IMG/VR virus record: IMGVR_UViG_3300027880_000010
Coordinates: 1-47,033 of that record
DNA length: 47,033 nt
Source of the DNA: a virus
Strand: one strand, 5' to 3'
The notes under the pieces: model-generated
The model's input: only the letters and a program-made list of their open reading frames with translations
Database searches by the model: none
What the model was told of the DNA's origin: nothing
Translations under genes and position numbers: made by a program
Part shown: positions 42,418 to 47,033 of the stretch, piece after piece
Layout: each line of letters opens with the position of its first letter
How positions within the stretch are numbered: the first letter of the stretch is position 1

Positions 42418-42875
42418 AGCATCCCCTTGATCCGGCGGACATAGCTCCTGGTGCCGGGCGAGGCGTTCGGGAGGCTGGCCATCCACTCCAGGTAGGGCAG
42501 GTACGCCTGGAGTTGGGCCATGTCCTCCTTGGTCAGCCGCTCGTCCGGATCCTGGAGGCCGAGTGAGTCAAGGCCTGGGCCCGGGCCGGAGTCGGCACCA
42601 TGGGTGACCGGCTCATCCGGCCGGGCGGAGGGTGCTCCAAAGGGGGTCACCTCCACTGGAGGAGCCCCGCCCTCCCCTTGGGGCGGGCTGGCGGAGGGGG
42701 CACCCGCCATGGGTGCCCCACCCTGTGCCTCTTGGAAATCCCGCTGTTCCCCATATCCGGCGTCCGGCAAGTCCCGCATAGGCTGAGGGCCACCGTCCGT
42801 CCGCTTGGACAGGGCTCCAGGCCCGCTCACCGGAGCGGGCTTGCTGGGCCTGCGGGGCCCACCGTGCTGGGCCAT
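42414..42875 (-). CDS. Hypothetical virion-operon protein, 153 aa
   Basis: A 153-residue protein from ATG 42875. The first 100 residues are Pro/Gly/Ala-rich and disordered (PPQGEGGAPPVEVTPFGAP); the last 45 are helical (KEDMAQLQAYLPYLEWMASL) and end in RRIKGML. The layout suggests a tether with a C-terminal binding helix. It overlaps the giant gene start by four bases. Confidence 0.6.
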   Translation of the reverse strand: MAQHGGPRRPSKPAPVSGPGALSKRTDGGPQPMRDLPDAGYGEQRDFQEAQGGAPMAGAPSASPPQGEGGAPPVEVTPFGAPSARPDEPVTHGADSGPGPGLDSLGLQDPDERLTKEDMAQLQAYLPYLEWMASLPNASPGTRSYVRRIKGML

Positions 42876-42878
42876 GGG

Positions 42879-43073
42879 TTACTTGGCCTTCCGGCCGTGC
42901 GCCGGGCCCCAGGTGCCGGTACCCCCGGTGCCCTTGTTGCCCCGGTTCTCCTGGTCAGTGCAGTAGCTGCCGCCCTGACGCTGCTTACGGCTGATGGACG
43001 GGGTCCCCGAGGTCATCGGGGGCTGCTCGTACGCCCGGCCGGTCTTGCCGGACTTCGGGCTCGGGTGGCTCAT
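42879..43073 (-). CDS. Small basic protein, 64 aa
   Basis: A 64-residue protein from ATG 43073, overlapping the portal stop by four bases. It is polar and basic, rich in Gly, Ser, Thr and Lys with almost no hydrophobic core (SISRKQRQGGSYCTDQENRG). Likely disordered. A packaged DNA-binding role is possible but unsupported beyond charge. Confidence 0.6.
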   Translation of the reverse strand: MSHPSPKSGKTGRAYEQPPMTSGTPSISRKQRQGGSYCTDQENRGNKGTGGTGTWGPAHGRKAK

Positions 43074-44881
43074 GCTGGCATGCTCCTCTTGATGTTGGTG
43101 TTCAGGGTCGGACCCCCGCCGGAGTTGAGCCCGGCGAGCATGGTGACGAGGTCCGGACGTCCCCCTGGGCCCATGGTGGCCTGACCCGGAGCTACTCCTT
43201 CGGGAAGACCGGAGGACTGGAGTCCTTCCAGACCCCCGCCACCTCCCCCCATCATCGCCGCCAGGGGGTCCTGGGGTCCACCAGGTGGCTGCTCGGGCTG
43301 CGGTTCGGGGGCGAATGCCTTGGCCACCACGTCCTCCAGGGCCTTCCCGGTCTGAACACCCTTGATGATCTCGGCCAGGCGGCCGAGTACCTCCCCAGGG
43401 TCCTGCCCGGCCTGGGCCAGCATGGGGATCGCCTGGGCATACCCGGCTACCGCCTGTACCAGCGCCTCACGGAGCCCCTCAGCCTGAATGCGTTGCTCCT
43501 CCTGGGTGACGTTGATGTCGAAGGGGAGCTCCCTTCGCACCGTGTCCTTGCTGAGCAGACCTCCCCCAAGTACCTGGAGCAGGAACACCAGGGCTCGGTT
43601 GGGGTCCAGGCCCGCCGCCATGCCATAGCGAACCTCGCAGTCATGCGCCCCATCGATGTCCTTCCGGGGGGTGTACTTGATGTCGTAGGGGACCCCGTCT
43701 GCCCGCTGGCCGGTGATGGACTTCTCAGCCTTGGGCCAGTACCGCTCGTCCGTCATGAAGGACAGCCGCATCAGCTCCGTGAAGGTGACCTCGAAGACCT
43801 TCTGGCCGCCCTTGATCTGGCTGTCGTAGCCCCCCTCCAGGGCCTTGACCCCCTGGCCGGTGATGATCGAGGCGTCCAGATTCCCGGACCTGACCCCGGG
43901 GTAGCGGGCTCCCGCCTTCATCTCCGCGTCCAGCATCTGGCCCTCTACGAAGGCCGCCTGCGGCAGCTCCTGGCCGACCTTCCGGATCTTCTCCGGGGTG
44001 TTGGACCTCAGGCCGGCCATAGGGCCGATGGCGATGTCCTGCACGTCCATCGGCAGGGCGTAGGGCGCTTCCACCGCCTGCTCGGCCGCCTGCATGGCCA
44101 TCATGGTGAACCTGTTGCGGGCCACCTGGATCCACATGACGTCGTCGTACTGGCCCCGGGTATTGTCCGTGACCCCAGGCCGCTCCGCGATGGCCACCGG
44201 GCACTCGCCCAGGAGGTTGGGGACCCAGGAGAGGGTGACGTCGTTGCGCTCGGGGACGAACATGCAGACCTGGTCGTCATCCCGGTAAAGGATGACCTCC
44301 AGCTTGGCCTGGGAGTTCTCGTCGTTCTTGTCGTCGGTCAGCCGGTGGGCGACCTCGGGGTAGAGGGCGCACAGCTCCTGGATGGTCTTCCGGAAGACCC
44401 GGCTGTAGGAGGTGACCCTGCCCCACCGGTTCTTCTCGTAGTAGGCCCCACGCGGGTTCTCGAAGACCCACCGGGGCATCTTGGCCTCGAAGTCGGGTTC
44501 GATCAGGACCGGCATGAAGCCGTAGGAGGCGTAGTAGTCGGCCCCGGTGAACATGTTCCTGCTCACCTTGTTGAACTCGACGTAGTTGGCCGCGATCATC
44601 GTCCGCTTGTCGGCCCTCTTGCGGGCCGCATCGGACACCATGTTGCCCGGCGAGCAGTTGAAGGAGGGTAGGGGGGCCAGGGACTCGGCCACGTCCCGTG
44701 CCGCAGTGTCGATGAAGTTGGCCATGACCGGGGCGGGGAAGTCGTCGGAGAACAGCCCAGGGAAGACGTCCGCGATGCGGCCGTCCCTGATGGCGTAGAC
44801 GTCCTCCATGGACTGGTCTTTGACGACCCGTTCGGCCCGGAGCACCCGGACCTTGCCGGAGATCTCGGCGGGGGTCCTCAT
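43070..44881 (-). CDS. Portal protein
   Basis: A 603-residue protein from ATG 44881, overlapping the upstream stop. It has the order expected of a portal: an N-terminal alpha/beta region (FIDTAARDVAESLAPLPSF), the stem and clip regions with long helices near residues 250-400 (VARNRFTMMAMQAAEQAVEA; KVFEVTFTELMRLSFM), and a Gly/Pro/Met-rich C-terminus (DPLAAMMGGGGGGLEG). Length and location directly after terminase agree. It forms the dodecameric vertex ring through which DNA is packaged and ejected. Confidence 0.8.
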   Translation of the reverse strand: MRTPAEISGKVRVLRAERVVKDQSMEDVYAIRDGRIADVFPGLFSDDFPAPVMANFIDTAARDVAESLAPLPSFNCSPGNMVSDAARKRADKRTMIAANYVEFNKVSRNMFTGADYYASYGFMPVLIEPDFEAKMPRWVFENPRGAYYEKNRWGRVTSYSRVFRKTIQELCALYPEVAHRLTDDKNDENSQAKLEVILYRDDDQVCMFVPERNDVTLSWVPNLLGECPVAIAERPGVTDNTRGQYDDVMWIQVARNRFTMMAMQAAEQAVEAPYALPMDVQDIAIGPMAGLRSNTPEKIRKVGQELPQAAFVEGQMLDAEMKAGARYPGVRSGNLDASIITGQGVKALEGGYDSQIKGGQKVFEVTFTELMRLSFMTDERYWPKAEKSITGQRADGVPYDIKYTPRKDIDGAHDCEVRYGMAAGLDPNRALVFLLQVLGGGLLSKDTVRRELPFDINVTQEEQRIQAEGLREALVQAVAGYAQAIPMLAQAGQDPGEVLGRLAEIIKGVQTGKALEDVVAKAFAPEPQPEQPPGGPQDPLAAMMGGGGGGLEGLQSSGLPEGVAPGQATMGPGGRPDLVTMLAGLNSGGGPTLNTNIKRSMPA

Positions 44882-45090
44882 CAGTCGTCGTCCATCTCTT
44901 GGTCCTCCAGCCACTGGTACTTGATCTCGTTGCCGAACTGCCAGGCGTGGAAGTCGATGTGGTCATCGACCCTGGCCAGGAGCCGCTGGGCGGCGATCTG
45001 CCGAGGGGGCTTCATGAAGGGGAGGCGAGGTCCTGAGTACTCCACGGTCAGGTGCTGCTCGCAAAAGGCGCAGTACCACTTCAGTTCCAC
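44881..45090 (-). CDS. Small Cys/His protein between terminase and portal, 69 aa
   Basis: A 69-residue protein from GTG 45090, overlapping the terminase end by 10 bases and the portal start by a few. It starts VELKWYCAFCEQHLTVEY and has further His in DDHIDFHAW, so Cys7, Cys10 and downstream His could bind zinc. Very acidic C-terminus (EDQEMDDD). Being tied to terminase and portal, it may help packaging; function not known. Confidence 0.65.
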   Translation of the reverse strand: MELKWYCAFCEQHLTVEYSGPRLPFMKPPRQIAAQRLLARVDDHIDFHAWQFGNEIKYQWLEDQEMDDD

Positions 45091-46937
45091 TCGCTCAGCT
45101 CTCCTACCCTCACCGTCAACTGCTTGCTCTGCCTGTACCTGGGAAGGTACTTGCTGTCCATGTGGGACCAGGACCTCCCCAGGGCCTGGTCCATCACCGC
45201 TCTGGCCCTCAGTTCGGCGAACCACAGCGCCATAGGGAGGTCCTGGACCAGTTTGGACCCCTTTACCCCGGGACGCCAGGTGACCAGCTGGTCCACCAGG
45301 GCCTTGACCCCCTCGCAGTTGTGGCTGGAGGGCAGGGAGATGAGCCGTTCGGTGAACAAGGGGGCCAGGGACGCCACCCCGAAGTCAGGGTCAATCTTGT
45401 TGGTCGAGGTGTAGTGCTCCAGCATGGAGCAACCCCGGTTGGCCAGGAAGGTCCTGATCTCCTCGTCCCGGGTCAGGTAGAGCTGGAAGGCGTTCTTCTC
45501 GATCACCCAGGTCTGCGGCTTGTACTTCTCCGTCCAGGCGAAGATCAGGTCCTTGATCTGGCTGGGCCGGGGGGCTGTCATCCGGTGGGAGTCCAGGACG
45601 TACCGCTTGCCCGTCTTGATGTCCACGGCGTAGGCGATGCTCGCCGTCTCCCCCGCCATCGCGGGGTCCATGCTGCAAATGACGTAGAGGTCGGCCATTC
45701 CCTGGGGCCGCTCGTGGTACTCGTTCTCTCCGACTATCAGGCCATGGTTGCGGCGACCATTGACGCACGCCTTGACGTCGGCGACGGGGAAGATGGCGTC
45801 CTCGGAGACGTCCATCTGCTGGTAGACCATGCTCCAGGTCCTGGAGTCCAGCATCTTGCGGCGGTGGGCCAGGTGCGGCCCATCCCACCGGGGGTAGAGG
45901 CCGTCGGCGTCAGGCTGATCGGTGGTCCCGGTCCAGGGCCGGTCGGACTTGGGCCACAGGGTGACCCAGTCCTTCGGGTCGTCAGCGAACTCCAGGACCG
46001 CCGGCTGGGCCAGGTAGGTCCAGGGGGAGACACCATCCGGGTACCGGTTGGGGTCTCGGATCTCCTTGTAGAGGTCGATGGGGTCCACCCGGGTCCCGGA
46101 GATGACGATGCGGCCCCCGGGGCCGATCCGGGTGATGACCTCCTGCTGGAGCCAGCGGATCTGGCTCTCGTACTCATTCGCATTGGTCAGGACGACGCTA
46201 TCGTCGATCAAGATCAAATCTGCCCTATTGCCATAGATTCTGCCTTTGACTCCGAGGGCCTGGAGGGTGGGGTCCTTCTCGGTGGAGTCTCGGAGGGCAC
46301 TGCCCAGGTAGACCATGTTGGCCTGCCAGACGGCCCCGCCCCCGGCGAACCCTTCGGCCGGGGCGAAGTTCAGCTGGAGCTTGGTGTACCGGGGGTGGGT
46401 CAGCCGCTGCTTGATGGCGTACAGCATGGACGCGGCCAGCTGCTGGTTCATCGAGACCACCAGGATCTTGATGTTCGGGTCCTTGCAGATCCGGTAGGTC
46501 GCGTAGTCGATGGTCATGGTCATCGACTTGGCGTGCTCAGGTGGCGTGTTGATGAGCAGGTACTGGGGGTCCCCCGGCTCATAGGTCATCGAGGGGTGCA
46601 GGTCCCTCGGGGGCCTGCCCTCGATGATGTCAATCCATCGCGACTGGTGCGGGAAGGTCTTGGTGTTGAGGTAGGTCTCCCTGAACTCCTCGAATGTCGA
46701 GGCGTTCTTCCCCCGGTCCACGTCGGCGGAAGCCTTCTTGATGGCCCGGAAGAGGTCTACCTCCGCCTTCCACTTGCCATCGGTGCTCCGCCAGTAGTCG
46801 TACGTCTTCTCGTGACGTCCGACCTCCATCATGGCCTCACGGATCGTGCGGCCCGCGCGGATGGCGTTGAGAGCCAGCCGCTTGGCCTCCTTGATCCCGG
46901 GCTTCCCAGAGGCCGGAGAGGCCTTCCGGTGCTCCAC
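45081..46937 (-). CDS. terL: Terminase large subunit with N-terminal HTH extension
   Basis: A 618-residue protein from GTG 46937, first gene of the late operon. Residues 15-66 read as an HTH-like DNA-binding segment (LALNAIRAGRTIREAMMEVG, HEKTYDYWRSTDGKW). ATPase: Walker-A-like NTPPEHAKS at about 130-138 and Walker B LILIDD at about 240-245. RNase-H-type nuclease: SMDPA at 422-426, VIEKN near 478, and DLPMALWFAEL near 566. It drives DNA packaging and cuts concatemers. No separate small terminase gene is visible, so the N-terminal extension may do that job. Confidence 0.85.
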   Translation of the reverse strand: MEHRKASPASGKPGIKEAKRLALNAIRAGRTIREAMMEVGRHEKTYDYWRSTDGKWKAEVDLFRAIKKASADVDRGKNASTFEEFRETYLNTKTFPHQSRWIDIIEGRPPRDLHPSMTYEPGDPQYLLINTPPEHAKSMTMTIDYATYRICKDPNIKILVVSMNQQLAASMLYAIKQRLTHPRYTKLQLNFAPAEGFAGGGAVWQANMVYLGSALRDSTEKDPTLQALGVKGRIYGNRADLILIDDSVVLTNANEYESQIRWLQQEVITRIGPGGRIVISGTRVDPIDLYKEIRDPNRYPDGVSPWTYLAQPAVLEFADDPKDWVTLWPKSDRPWTGTTDQPDADGLYPRWDGPHLAHRRKMLDSRTWSMVYQQMDVSEDAIFPVADVKACVNGRRNHGLIVGENEYHERPQGMADLYVICSMDPAMAGETASIAYAVDIKTGKRYVLDSHRMTAPRPSQIKDLIFAWTEKYKPQTWVIEKNAFQLYLTRDEEIRTFLANRGCSMLEHYTSTNKIDPDFGVASLAPLFTERLISLPSSHNCEGVKALVDQLVTWRPGVKGSKLVQDLPMALWFAELRARAVMDQALGRSWSHMDSKYLPRYRQSKQLTVRVGELSEWN

Positions 46938-46945
46938 TCGGGGGT

Positions 46946-46972
46946 CCCCTCACGCGTGAACGACGTGAGGGG
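46946..46972. promoter_or_regulatory. Right-end hairpin before terminase
   Basis: CCCCTCACG at 46946-46954 and CGTGAGGGG at 46964-46972 form nine perfect pairs, nine bases upstream of the terminase start. It may control terminase translation or be part of the packaging (cos/pac) site. The purine-rich stretch GAGGGGACC in this hairpin is the nearest ribosome-binding sequence. Confidence 0.5.
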
Positions 46973-47033
46973 ATGCCTCCAGGGTATCTCTACCGGAGGA
47001 ACCCCCGGTTTTTTCTAGGGGGTCGCCCCTGGG
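46973..47033. other. Right genome-end segment
   Basis: The last 60 bases have no gene. CCTCCAGGG and CCGGAGG can pair, and GGGGGTT/AACCCCC copies occur near 46999-47011. Ends of such genomes usually carry the packaging recognition site and overhang; the exact end cannot be told here. Confidence 0.4.

Noticed and set aside
45162-47018. A 618-codon plus-strand open frame opposite the terminase
   Set aside because: It mirrors the terminase gene, whose ATPase and nuclease motifs are clear on the other strand. No start signal and no plausible protein features.
1-47033. CRISPR array, insertion sequence or rRNA gene
   Set aside because: No regularly spaced direct repeats, no transposase-like protein with terminal repeats and no rRNA-like sequence were seen. 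Repeats present are inverted hairpins and dispersed leader motifs.

Overview
The window reads as an essentially complete tailed-phage genome of about 47 kb. High G+C, dense gene packing, frequent GTG starts, 4-base stop/start overlaps and only phage gene families point to a phage of Streptomyces or a related actinobacterium; the host is inferred from composition and protein style, not shown. Head and tail genes suggest a short-tailed (podovirus-type) particle: terminase, portal, scaffold and capsid proteins, a large beta-rich nozzle-like protein, an adaptor-like protein and several internal virion proteins are present, but no tape measure, major tail tube or tail-assembly chaperone pair. A tyrosine integrase and an XRE-type regulator suggest a temperate history.

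Layout. (1) 1-1123 is non-coding and rich in inverted repeats. (2) 1124-12745 is a rightward block of mostly small unknown proteins, many with zinc-ribbon cysteines, plus two winged-helix proteins, a ParB/NGQHR-like protein and a SLOG (DUF2493) protein. Intergenic gaps carry strong hairpins followed by a repeated CGAGAGAGGAG-type ribosome-binding element. A tRNA cluster sits at 5700-6167. (3) 12921-22334 is leftward: regulators, a nuclease-like protein, a primase split into overlapping zinc and TOPRIM genes, a RecA-fold ATPase/helicase, a Cas4/RecB-like exonuclease and small membrane proteins. Most of these are chained by 4-base overlaps. No DNA polymerase gene is visible. (4) 22586-23737 is the rightward integrase, flanked by non-coding regions that probably hold regulatory and attachment sites. 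(5) 24195-46937 is the leftward late operon, read from the right end: terminase, portal, a 1753-residue internal virion protein, a dual-domain virion peptidoglycan hydrolase, internal proteins, two tRNA-like genes, scaffold, capsid, adaptor-type proteins, a fibre-like protein, nozzle, a holin candidate and a CHAP endolysin.

Working together: the rightward block is probably the early, host-directed set; the central leftward operon replicates DNA using host polymerase; the late operon builds, packages and releases virions. The most unusual signals are four tRNA-like genes with intact acceptor, D and T arms but abnormal anticodon arms, the hairpin-plus-RBS elements before early genes, a multibranched leader at 9382-9485, and the split primase. 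All functions are read from sequence alone.
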